5,245 nt of DNA from Candidatus Aminicenantota bacterium (GCA_030627155.1 DAOUSP010000107.1:1-5245); one strand, 5' to 3'. Numbered from the stretch's first letter, positions 1 through 5,245 are shown. Notes: generated from the letters alone by a model not told the origin. Made by a program: numbers and translations.

Positions 1-12
1 ATTTCTAAAGAA

Positions 13-1416
13 ATGAAAAAACTGACAATTGTGATACTTTGTTGCCTGTCATTCAGTTTCTGTTCTCTTTTCCAGAGAAAAATTTCTTCTTATCCGACTG
101 GCCTTATTTTCCCTTTACAAAAGAAGCACGAATTTGTCTACCCTGGAGAAATAATTGAGCGAATTTTAAAGGAAGGAGAACAGGTGTATTTTTCGACAAG
201 CAAAGGAACTTTATACTGTGTTGATATGCAGAGTCTGGAGGCATTGTGGACCTTCCACGCAAAGAGCACTCTTGTAAGCCCTCCTTTTATTGGAGGTGGG
301 CAGATTTTTGTATTTGATGATAATAATACAATTTATTGTTTGGATAAAGAAGGAAAGCTGATATGGGAAAAAGAAATTGATGAAAAAATTACGAGTCAAA
401 TTGCTGCTTCAGAAAAACATGTCTATTTTGGCACAGAAAAAGAAGCTTTTTTGGCATTGGATGCCTCAACAGGTGAAAAGCTGTGGCGTTTTCGAGCTGA
501 AGGAGCTATCCTGTCAAACCCTGTTATCTCTGATGAGTTGGTCGTCTTTGGGTGTGAAGATAAATATCTTTATGTGCTCTCTCAATCTGGGAAGCTAAAG
601 CATAAATTCAAGGTTCATGGTGCTGTTCGCACAAGCATCCAAACTGATGGGAATTTTTGTTATTTTACATCTGAGGATAATTATTTTTACTGTTTCGATA
701 TCATAAATGGGAAAAAAAAGTGGGAAGTTAAGGCCGGAGGTTCTGCCAAGACTCCTCCACTTGTTGACCAGCGAAAAGTTTATTTTCTCTCCTGGAACAG
801 TGTCCTTTACTGCTTGAACAAAAAAAACGGAACGATTTTATGGTGGAAGATAGTGCCTTCCCGCAGTTTTTACCAGCTCGAGCTTGTAGAGGATAAAATT
901 GTTGTTTCATCGCTTTCTTCCATTCTTGTGTGTTTTGATAAAAAAACAGGGGAAAAGAGAGGGAGTTTTGATGCCACTCTTCAAGTTAAATCGAATCCTT
1001 TATGGTGGCCTCCATATCTTTTGGTTAATGTATACGACAGGGAACAGGATTCCGGTCATCTGATTTTTCTCGAGAAACAAGTAAGCATTTCACTTGTGCC
1101 ATCTAAAAAATCACCTCAACCCGTGAATGAAGAGATAATATTTACTGCATCTTCTACAGGTTTTTTTATGCCAAGATACGAGTTTTCTTTAAAGGAAGGG
1201 GAAACGCTGAAAATTGTTCAGGAAAACTCTGAAAGAAATACATGGGTATGGTATCCTGAGAAACCAGGTGTTTATATAGTAGGGGTTAAGGCCGCAGATG
1301 ATAAGGAATCTGCCCAAACAGAAGTTTCATTCACTATTGAAGCCAAAAAAACCGAAGAAGAAAACAAGGAAAAGGAAAATTCTATAAAAACCATAAAAAA
1401 GGAGAGTGAATCATGA
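13..1416 (+). CDS. Exported PQQ-like beta-propeller protein with C-terminal Ig/triple-tyrosine-like domain, probable lipoprotein
   Basis: Seen: 467 aa. A basic N-terminus (MKK) and hydrophobic residues 4-20 form a signal peptide. Cys17 in the context FSFC is the best lipidation site, but Phe at -1 is not a canonical lipobox. Residues about 50-345 contain seven to eight repeats of roughly 40 aa of the type Y-x-L/F-D-x-x-x-G-x-x-x-W (for example YCLDKEGKLIW near 108-118 and LALDASTGEKLW near 147-158), the PQQ/BamB-like propeller signature. Residues about 355-443 form a beta-rich domain with PRYEFSLKEG and a W-x-W-x-P-x-x-P-G-x-Y-x-V-G-V pattern (411-425), similar to Y_Y_Y or PKD-like domains. 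The tail 444-467 is rich in Lys and Glu. Family knowledge: such propellers are often scaffolds; real PQQ dehydrogenases are longer and carry cofactor and metal residues that I do not see here, so a scaffold or binding role is more likely than enzymatic. The start has only a weak leader (TCTAAAGAA), but the signal peptide begins right there. It overlaps the next gene by 4 bp. The precise role is unknown. Confidence 0.85.
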   Translation: MKKLTIVILCCLSFSFCSLFQRKISSYPTGLIFPLQKKHEFVYPGEIIERILKEGEQVYFSTSKGTLYCVDMQSLEALWTFHAKSTLVSPPFIGGGQIFVFDDNNTIYCLDKEGKLIWEKEIDEKITSQIAASEKHVYFGTEKEAFLALDASTGEKLWRFRAEGAILSNPVISDELVVFGCEDKYLYVLSQSGKLKHKFKVHGAVRTSIQTDGNFCYFTSEDNYFYCFDIINGKKKWEVKAGGSAKTPPLVDQRKVYFLSWNSVLYCLNKKNGTILWWKIVPSRSFYQLELVEDKIVVSSLSSILVCFDKKTGEKRGSFDATLQVKSNPLWWPPYLLVNVYDREQDSGHLIFLEKQVSISLVPSKKSPQPVNEEIIFTASSTGFFMPRYEFSLKEGETLKIVQENSERNTWVWYPEKPGVYIVGVKAADDKESAQTEVSFTIEAKKTEEENKEKENSIKTIKKESES

Positions 1417-1958
1417 ACAGAAAAGAGGCCTTCGAACTTCTAAAAAGCCACCTGAAGAATAAGAACCTTGTCAAGCATTGCCTGGCGGTTGAAGCATGTA
1501 TGAGAGCTATTGCGGCAAAGCTTGGCCAGGATGTTGAAAAATGGGGATTGGCCGGAATCTTACATGATATGGATTATGAATTAACGGAAAAACTGCCTGA
1601 ACTTCATACTAAAGAAACAGTGAAGATATTGAAGGAATATGATATGGATCCTGAAATAATTCAAGCAATCCAGGCGCATGCCGGAGTTGTCCCCTGTAAG
1701 ACTAAAATAGACTGGGCTATATTTTCGATTGACCCCTTGACAGGACTGATTATTGCTGCCACATTAATGCACCCGAGCAGAAAGCTCAAAGAAATTGACC
1801 TTGGTTTTATAAAGCGAAGATACAAGGAAAAGAGCTTTGCCCGAGGGGCCAAACGCGAAGAGATAGAGCAGATAAAGAATATCGAGATGGATTTAGATGA
1901 ATTCATTTCAATCTGTTTAGAGGCAATGCAGGGAATTGATAAAGACCTTGGCCTTTGA
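1413..1958 (+). CDS. HD-domain metal-dependent phosphohydrolase
   Basis: Seen: 181 aa, with the HD-superfamily metal-binding set in order: His22 (KHCLAVE), His51-Asp52 (GILHDMDYE), His89 (IQAHAG) and Asp107 (SIDPLTGLI). The last matches the usual D-x-L-T-G-L/I motif of small stand-alone HD/HDIG proteins. Length is normal for this group, and no sensory, nucleotidyltransferase or GGDEF domain is attached. Family knowledge: HD proteins of this type are cytoplasmic, divalent-metal phosphohydrolases or phosphodiesterases; substrates are usually unassigned, often nucleotides. The second half (124-181) is charged and helical, with an Arg/Lys-rich stretch around 135-149. The start is fixed by AAGGAG at 1399-1404, 8 nt before the ATG. 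That ATG lies inside the end of the propeller gene (ATGA overlap), so translation of the two is probably coupled. No terminator is evident after it. The substrate cannot be deduced from the sequence. Confidence 0.88.
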   Translation: MNRKEAFELLKSHLKNKNLVKHCLAVEACMRAIAAKLGQDVEKWGLAGILHDMDYELTEKLPELHTKETVKILKEYDMDPEIIQAIQAHAGVVPCKTKIDWAIFSIDPLTGLIIAATLMHPSRKLKEIDLGFIKRRYKEKSFARGAKREEIEQIKNIEMDLDEFISICLEAMQGIDKDLGL

Positions 1959-1993
1959 TGAAAAATGAAAATAAATTTTGGCTGTGATATTAT

Positions 1994-2022
1994 TTGACAT
2001 CGATTTACCCCTGTGCTATAAA
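1994..2022 (+). promoter_or_regulatory. Strong sigma70-type promoter with extended -10
   Basis: A consensus -35 TTGACA at 1994-1999 and a -10 TATAAA at 2017-2022 are separated by exactly 17 bp. TG at 2014-2015, one base before the -10, makes an extended -10. Transcription should start near 2029-2030, giving the membrane-protein gene at 2117 a leader of about 87 nt. The near-consensus match makes this the best promoter in the window. It implies that the gene is expressed independently of the propeller/HD pair upstream. Confidence 0.75.
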
Positions 2023-2040
2023 TTTTTTAGTGAAATTTAT
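2018..2040. repeat. 8-bp inverted repeat over the -10 and start site; possible operator
   Basis: ATAAATTT at 2018-2025 and AAATTTAT at 2033-2040 are perfect reverse complements separated by 7 bp. The dyad covers the -10 hexamer and centres on the predicted transcription start. Its position fits a repressor site. The sequence is all A/T in its arms, so chance occurrence in an AT-rich spacer is a real alternative. Confidence 0.35.
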
Positions 2041-2059
2041 TGGACGAACCAACACCGAT

Positions 2060-2086
2060 GAAACACGATTGTTTCTATTACGTGTT
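2060..2086 (+). other. Weak dyads in the 5' leader of the membrane-protein gene
   Basis: Two mutually exclusive short stems can be drawn in the leader: AACACG (2062-2067) with CGTGTT (2081-2086) around a 13-nt loop, and GAAAC (2060-2064) with GTTTC (2071-2075) around 6 nt. Alternative pairings ahead of the ribosome binding site (AAGGAG, 2105-2110) could mean RNA-level control. However, the stems are short, and I recognise no known riboswitch class. Confidence 0.2.
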
Positions 2087-2116
2087 GCCTGATTTATCAT
2101 AAAGAAGGAGAAAAAG

Positions 2117-2734
2117 ATGAGAAATTTAAAGGATTGGGCTTGGTTACTATTTTTTGGCTCTCTCTGGGGGATTAGTGAAGTCGTGGGTGGCGGATTCCTC
2201 TATAATGAAAATGTGGCTTATTCTTCTGTTTGGCTTTCAGCCTGGGCACTTCTGGTGTTGGCAATAGCAAGAGGCATTATTAATAAACCAGGGTCTTCGA
2301 CCATTATCGCAGGTTTTGCTGTTATTTTCAAAATGGCAAACACTTCTCCATTTTTTTGCCATCTTTTAGGCATATTCACACTGGGATTGGTCTTTGACCT
2401 TGCTGCGTCATTTTTAATGAAAAAAGAAGAAAAACGGCTGTCAAGAAGCATGCTTTCTGGAGTAATCAGCGCTTATGGAGGGTATGCTTTTTTTGCGCTT
2501 TTCATCACATACATAGTCCGTTATGAATATTGGGTTACAGGTGGGCTTAGCAAAGTGCTGAATCATATTTTTGTAAGTGGAAGCCTTGCTGCGTTGGCAG
2601 CTTTAGTTGTTGTTCCACTCGGCTATTGGATTGGTGTCAACAGTGAATCGATTACTTCCCGCCGGCCTGAGTGGACTTATGCAGGCACGCTTGCAGGAAT
2701 AATTGTTCTTTGGACACTTGCAAGAATTATCTGA
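2117..2734 (+). CDS. Multi-pass integral membrane protein, ECF S-component-like
   Basis: Seen: 205 aa, mostly hydrophobic, with about six or seven membrane segments near 7-28, 36-55, 60-73, 80-101, 111-134, 147-173 and 187-205. Short Lys/Arg-rich loops (102-110 and 182-185) suggest cytoplasmic turns. The first segment holds FGSLWGISEVVGGG (residues 13-26), with a Glu inside a membrane span. Polar residues Lys72, Asn75, His82 and Asp94 also sit in or at the edges of predicted spans and could line a ligand site. Size and topology resemble S components of energy-coupling-factor vitamin or metal transporters, which bind the substrate and share ATPase modules encoded elsewhere. This is inference: no BioY, ThiT or CbiM motif is recognised, and no ECF A or T subunit is nearby. 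The start is well supported by AAGGAG 6 nt upstream. The gene has its own promoter and converges on the aor/MoaD pair. It could equally be an uncharacterised membrane family without transport function. Confidence 0.8.
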   Translation: MRNLKDWAWLLFFGSLWGISEVVGGGFLYNENVAYSSVWLSAWALLVLAIARGIINKPGSSTIIAGFAVIFKMANTSPFFCHLLGIFTLGLVFDLAASFLMKKEEKRLSRSMLSGVISAYGGYAFFALFITYIVRYEYWVTGGLSKVLNHIFVSGSLAALAALVVVPLGYWIGVNSESITSRRPEWTYAGTLAGIIVLWTLARII

Positions 2735-2742
2735 TAAGGTCG

Positions 2743-2769
2743 AAAAATTCAGGCAAACCCGCCATTTTT
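2743..2769. terminator. Candidate bidirectional intrinsic terminator between convergent genes
   Basis: AAAAAT (2743-2748) pairs with ATTTTT (2764-2769), and GGC (2752-2754) pairs with GCC (2761-2763), around a 6-nt loop with a 3-nt bulge on one side. Read on either strand, a short GC stem is followed by a run of five T. It lies 8 nt after the membrane-protein stop and about 87 nt past the MoaD-like stop on the other strand, where a shared terminator is expected. The GC stem is only 3 bp, so strength is doubtful. Confidence 0.45.
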
Positions 2770-2855
2770 AGGGTTAATACCCGTAAAGATATCAGGGGGT
2801 AAATCTGCCTACTTCCAGTATTCTTCAATCAGGATAGATTGGGAGTGTTCCAATA

Positions 2856-3083
2856 TCATCCTCCTGAAAACAATGGGGAAATCACGATTCTGTCCCCATC
2901 CTTCAAAGGTTCAGAAAAGCTGATTGCTTTTCCATTGCGGAGAATAATCTTGGCAAAGGATTTTTTGACGTTTATAAGCGGTAGTAATTGCTCAACTGTG
3001 ACCGAAGAAGGGACTTCGACTTCCTTTTCACCAAACCCAGCATGATACATAAGAAAACCAATGAGTTTAACAGTTATCTTCAT
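2856..3083 (-). CDS. MoaD/ThiS-family sulfur-carrier protein
   Basis: Seen: 75 aa with a beta-grasp pattern: strand 1-11 (MKITVKLIGFL), strand 20-24, the helix start VTVEQLLPLI (28-37), then ILRNGKAI (47-54), the signature LKDGDRIVISPLFSGG (60-75) and a C-terminal Gly-Gly exactly at the end. Family knowledge: the terminal Gly is adenylated by an E1-like MoeB/ThiF enzyme and thiocarboxylated, and the protein then donates sulfur, in MoaD's case with MoaE, to form the pterin dithiolene of Mo/W cofactor. Its place directly downstream of aor favours the cofactor role over thiamine synthesis. No moaE or moeB is in the window. It starts 41 nt after the aor stop, and the leader before its ATG (AAATAGAAA) lacks a Shine-Dalgarno motif. 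The start is still convincing because the first residues form the expected first strand. It could be MoaD proper or an AOR-dedicated paralogue. Confidence 0.85.
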   Translation of the reverse strand: MKITVKLIGFLMYHAGFGEKEVEVPSSVTVEQLLPLINVKKSFAKIILRNGKAISFSEPLKDGDRIVISPLFSGG

Positions 3084-3124
3084 TTTCTATTTATTTTTAA
3101 AGATATATATAACCAAAGAGCATT

Positions 3125-4960
3125 CTATTCTAATGTAACGTATTCCGACAGCTCCTCAAATTCTTTATTTAGGCCTAATAATTTGGCAGTCTCCATTTTG
3201 GGGATGCCCCTCTTGTCCCAACCGCGAATATCATAGAAATGATCCAGAAGCTGGTCATATTTATCGTATTCGAGCACTTTGCCAGCTATGATTCCTTCTT
3301 TATCTGCATTGGAAGGATCAAACCAAATCTTTGGCGGATAGTCTCTTGTGCGGTCCCAATCAGGGAATTCCCTGACAAAAAAAGCCCGAATCATAGCGTA
3401 AATTCTATCACTTACAGTCCAGAAATCATCAAGTGTCCAGTCGAGGCCAGTAATTTTATTGAAGTAGAGGGCGTAATTGCTTAGGTCCCATCCTAATTCG
3501 ATCCATGGGAATCGACATCCAACGAGGAATTCAAAAAGACCGCCTCGAATTCTCTGCAGTTCGATAACCTTCTGTGCCTTTTCTCTTCCATAGGATTCTC
3601 TCGAAGATTCATTGAGTTCGAATGAAATGATCCATGATTCTTTATGGTGCGCACCGATAGAGCTTGTTCCAAATGCAAGAGCCATTCCAGGGACGAATTT
3701 GCAGTTATAGGCAGATATTTCCATACCTTTTACATGCATAGCATATGCGTCTGAGCCCTTGCCGATTTTCTGTGCCATTCTCATAGTGCCATCAGCAAGA
3801 AAGTCACCTATGCCTTTTCTGTTAGCAGTTAACTTTAAAAGTTCTTTTGCTTTCTCTGCATCTCCGAATCTAAAATCTCCTTCTATAGCGCCCTGGTCAA
3901 TAGCATCAGCATAGAAAGCCAGAACTGCACCGGCTGAGATTGTATCAATTCCAAAGTCATCGCAGAGATAATTCAGAGAGCCGACTTGAGCCAAATCAAA
4001 AATCTCGAGGTTACTGCCCAATAAACCGATGTTTTCATAGTCCATTTCAGCTTCATGTCCTTCCTTGTCAAGGATCGTGAGCCCACAGTGCATGGTACAG
4101 TTTGGACATCCATATACTTTAACACAGGCAGCAGCAAGCCGTTCTCCATCGATTTTCCATGCATCTTTATGCGAGGTCTTACGCATGTTGCGGACTGGCA
4201 GAGCAGCGACCTCATTACACCAGGCTAAGACTGATGTTGTGCCTTGTTTTGTCCAGCCGGTTTCTTTATCAATTTGATTTATCTTCTTTAAGTCATTTTT
4301 GCCGATTTCTTTGACTGCTTCTGGGTCTGCAACAGGAATTTCCTTGGTTCCCTTGACCACAATAGCTTTAAGGTTCTTGGAACCCATGACAGCTCCCATT
4401 CCTGGCCTTCCTCCAGCGCGTCCTTCCAGGCTACGGATAATCGAATACAGGACTTTGTTCTCTCCTCCTTCACCAATGGTTAAAATGCCAACTCCCATGC
4501 CGAATTTTGCATACAGCCAGTCCATAGTTTTATAGGAGCCGTTACCCCAAATTTCATTGGCTGGGAAGAATTTAACATTGTCATCTTCTATATAAATACC
4601 TACTGGAGAGTCAGCTTTTCCTTCTACGATGAGAACGTCATAGCCGGCTTTTCTTAAATGGATAGAGACCCTTGTACCTAAGTTTCCATCTCCGTAACCG
4701 CCTGTCAATGGAGATTTTGCAGCTACAACGGTTTTGCCTGTATTAGGGGCAGGGATTCCAGCGATTGGCCCTAAAGCCACAATTAGCTTATTATCAGGAC
4801 CTAAGGGATCGATTCCAGGTTTTAGTTCATCCCAGAGAATCTTTACTGCAAATCCTCTTCCGCCGACCCATTTTTTGGCGAATTCCTCTGAATAAGTTTC
4901 TTTTTTTACGGTTTTAGACGAGAGGTTTATTCTAAGAATATTGCCAGTCCAACCTTTCAT
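3125..4960 (-). CDS. aor: Aldehyde:ferredoxin oxidoreductase family, tungstopterin and Fe4S4 enzyme
   Basis: Seen: 611 aa, full family length. The N-terminal AOR domain has GWTGNILRINL (3-13), GGRGFAVK (33-40), SPLTGGYGDGNLG (83-95), GYDVLIVEGKA (106-116) and a RAGGRPGMGAVMGSKNLK pterin-binding segment (181-198). The Fe4S4 ligands are Cys285, Cys288, Cys292 (C-x2-C-x3-C) and Cys482 (VGCRFP). DDFGIDTIS (334-342) is the second pterin-side motif, and the C-terminus has RGWDKRGIP (579-587). Glu309 (DYENIGLLGSN) and His439 (GAHHK) align by context with the catalytic-site Glu313 and His448 of the Pyrococcus furiosus enzyme. Family reaction: aldehyde + water + oxidised ferredoxin to carboxylate, or the reverse, in the cytoplasm of anaerobes. 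Odd: the usual AYDPRG-type segment is AYNCKF here (417-422), so the substrate may differ. The start is set by GGAGG 6 nt upstream. It has its own promoter and is followed by a MoaD-like gene, probably in one transcript. Use of W rather than Mo is inferred from the family only. Confidence 0.96.
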   Translation of the reverse strand: MKGWTGNILRINLSSKTVKKETYSEEFAKKWVGGRGFAVKILWDELKPGIDPLGPDNKLIVALGPIAGIPAPNTGKTVVAAKSPLTGGYGDGNLGTRVSIHLRKAGYDVLIVEGKADSPVGIYIEDDNVKFFPANEIWGNGSYKTMDWLYAKFGMGVGILTIGEGGENKVLYSIIRSLEGRAGGRPGMGAVMGSKNLKAIVVKGTKEIPVADPEAVKEIGKNDLKKINQIDKETGWTKQGTTSVLAWCNEVAALPVRNMRKTSHKDAWKIDGERLAAACVKVYGCPNCTMHCGLTILDKEGHEAEMDYENIGLLGSNLEIFDLAQVGSLNYLCDDFGIDTISAGAVLAFYADAIDQGAIEGDFRFGDAEKAKELLKLTANRKGIGDFLADGTMRMAQKIGKGSDAYAMHVKGMEISAYNCKFVPGMALAFGTSSIGAHHKESWIISFELNESSRESYGREKAQKVIELQRIRGGLFEFLVGCRFPWIELGWDLSNYALYFNKITGLDWTLDDFWTVSDRIYAMIRAFFVREFPDWDRTRDYPPKIWFDPSNADKEGIIAGKVLEYDKYDQLLDHFYDIRGWDKRGIPKMETAKLLGLNKEFEELSEYVTLE

Positions 4961-4966
4961 TAGCAG

Positions 4967-4971
4967 CCTCC
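4967..4971 (-). promoter_or_regulatory. Ribosome binding site of aor
   Basis: GGAGG on the minus strand ends 6 nt before the ATG at 4960. It fixes the start so that the protein begins with MKGWTGNILR, the normal AOR N-terminus. Confidence 0.85.
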
Positions 4972-4992
4972 AAAATTAAAAATTTTAATTTT
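4972..4992. repeat. Perfect 10-bp inverted repeat directly before the aor ribosome binding site
   Basis: AAAATTAAAA (4972-4981) and TTTTAATTTT (4983-4992) are exact reverse complements around one central base. The 21-bp dyad abuts the GGAGG of aor and lies within its predicted 5' leader, about 7-27 nt downstream of the start site. It could be an operator acting as a roadblock downstream of the promoter. As RNA it can form only a weak all-A/U structure, because a one-base loop is not possible and the inner pairs must open. Low sequence complexity leaves chance as an alternative. Confidence 0.45.
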
Positions 4993-5005
4993 CTCTTATG
5001 GGGAT

Positions 5006-5034
5006 AGAATACAAAATGTTCAAAGGTAATGCAA
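5006..5034 (-). promoter_or_regulatory. Predicted sigma70-type promoter of the aor operon
   Basis: On the minus strand, -35 TTGCAT (5034-5029) and -10 TATTCT (5011-5006) are 17 bp apart. Each hexamer matches the consensus at four of six positions. Transcription would start near 4999, giving a leader of about 39 nt that includes the inverted repeat at 4972-4992 and the ribosome binding site. It is the best-placed promoter candidate upstream of aor. Confidence 0.5.
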
Positions 5035-5112
5035 CCTTCTCATGAGCCGCTGAGCAAATTTTTTGATGAAATCCTGAAGAATCGAGAATAAGAAGAATTG
5101 AATAAAGCATTT

Positions 5113-5245
5113 ATGTTGGAAGGAAGGGTCTCTATTTCCGTGATGAGGGAAACATCTGACCTAATTGAGAAGTGCGGTGACGGTACCTCTCCATCTGAAG
5201 CCCATTGTGTAGGGTGGGAGGGTCTTGGCAAGGATGGAGGGGAAC
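5113..5245 (+). other. Unassigned right-edge region with a short open frame running off the window
   Basis: From ATG at 5113 the plus strand is open for 44 codons to the window end (MLEGRVSISVMRETSDLI and on, ending near GLGKDGGE). The same frame is open upstream from ATG 5029 except for one TAA at 5089-5091, so 5029-5245 could be the broken 5' part of a rightward gene. Neither ATG has a well-spaced ribosome binding site: AGGAAGGG (5121-5128) lies after 5113 and about 14 nt before ATG 5143. The product has no motif I recognise. The last 75 bp are visibly richer in G+C than the rest of the window. It may be a gene start, a pseudogene or a noncoding stretch; I do not claim a gene. Confidence 0.2.

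Noticed and set aside
712..827. Two runs of eight A (712-719 and 820-827) in the propeller gene as phase-variable tracts
   Set aside because: The frame is intact and the runs encode Lys/Asn-rich turns in an A-rich genome. Nothing else suggests slippage control.
1958..1987. Tiny frame (MKNENKFWL) overlapping the HD gene stop as TGATG
   Set aside because: Nine codons only and no features. It is a chance overlap.
2838..2854. Hairpin ATTGG...CCAAT just beyond the MoaD-like stop
   Set aside because: A 5-6 bp stem with no T run on the minus strand, so it does not make an intrinsic terminator. The structure at 2743-2769 fits better.
2839..3045. Plus-strand frame opposite the MoaD-like gene
   Set aside because: It is antisense to a gene with a clear beta-grasp signature and Gly-Gly end, and it has no ribosome binding site.
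3239..4535. Several plus- and minus-strand frames of 60-80 codons within aor
   Set aside because: All are alternative frames of a full-length, motif-rich AOR gene, with no start signals of their own.
5040..5231. Minus-strand open frame of 63 codons upstream of aor
   Set aside because: No ribosome binding site, biased composition rich in Ser and Pro, no recognisable motif, and it overlaps the predicted aor promoter. It is probably the shadow of an unassigned region.
5172..5245. GTGCG at 5172-5176 as a possible group II intron 5' end
   Set aside because: Only the five-base start fits. I see no recognisable intron domain structure or reverse-transcriptase sequence in the remaining 70 bp.
1..5245. 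CRISPR arrays, tRNAs, rRNAs, insertion sequences, toxin-antitoxin pairs
   Set aside because: No spaced direct repeats, cloverleaf genes, transposase motifs or paired small genes of those kinds were found on reading both strands.

Overview
The window reads as bacterial DNA of roughly 40% G+C (estimated by eye). The genes have Shine-Dalgarno leaders at sensible spacing, and there are two sigma70-type promoters with 17-bp spacers. A tungsten/molybdopterin aldehyde:ferredoxin oxidoreductase (AOR) homologue with its Fe4S4 cysteines points to an anaerobe. I cannot place the organism more closely, and there is no rRNA, tRNA or other taxonomic marker.

Layout. The left part is a rightward pair: an exported PQQ-type beta-propeller protein (13-1416) overlapping by 4 bp (ATGA) with an HD-domain phosphohydrolase (1413-1958). 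A 158-bp gap holds a strong extended -10 promoter (1994-2022), an AT-rich inverted repeat over the -10/+1 region, and a leader of about 87 nt. This drives a multi-pass membrane protein of 205 aa (2117-2734) that resembles ECF-type substrate-binding (S) components in size and layout. A candidate bidirectional terminator (2743-2769) separates it from a convergent leftward pair: aor (4960-3125, minus strand), followed 41 nt later by a MoaD/ThiS-like ubiquitin-fold protein ending in Gly-Gly (3083-2856). The aor promoter (5006-5034, minus strand) and a perfect 10-bp inverted repeat just before its ribosome binding site lie at the right. The last 205 bp hold no recognisable gene, only a short rightward open frame running off the window.

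How the genes fit together. The clearest functional unit is aor plus its small sulfur-carrier partner. MoaD-type proteins supply the dithiolene sulfur of the pterin cofactor that AOR enzymes use, so this pair looks like an enzyme with a dedicated cofactor-sulfuration protein. MoaE, MoeB and the other cofactor genes are not in the window. The AOR has normal iron-sulfur and pterin signatures but departs from the classical archaeal enzyme around the C-terminal substrate-cavity segment, so its substrate is open. The propeller/HD pair is translationally coupled, but its common function is unknown. Nothing here amounts to a clearly new multi-gene system. The points most worth a second look are the divergent AOR active-site segment with its MoaD partner, the orphan S-component-like membrane protein, and the two promoter-associated palindromes.
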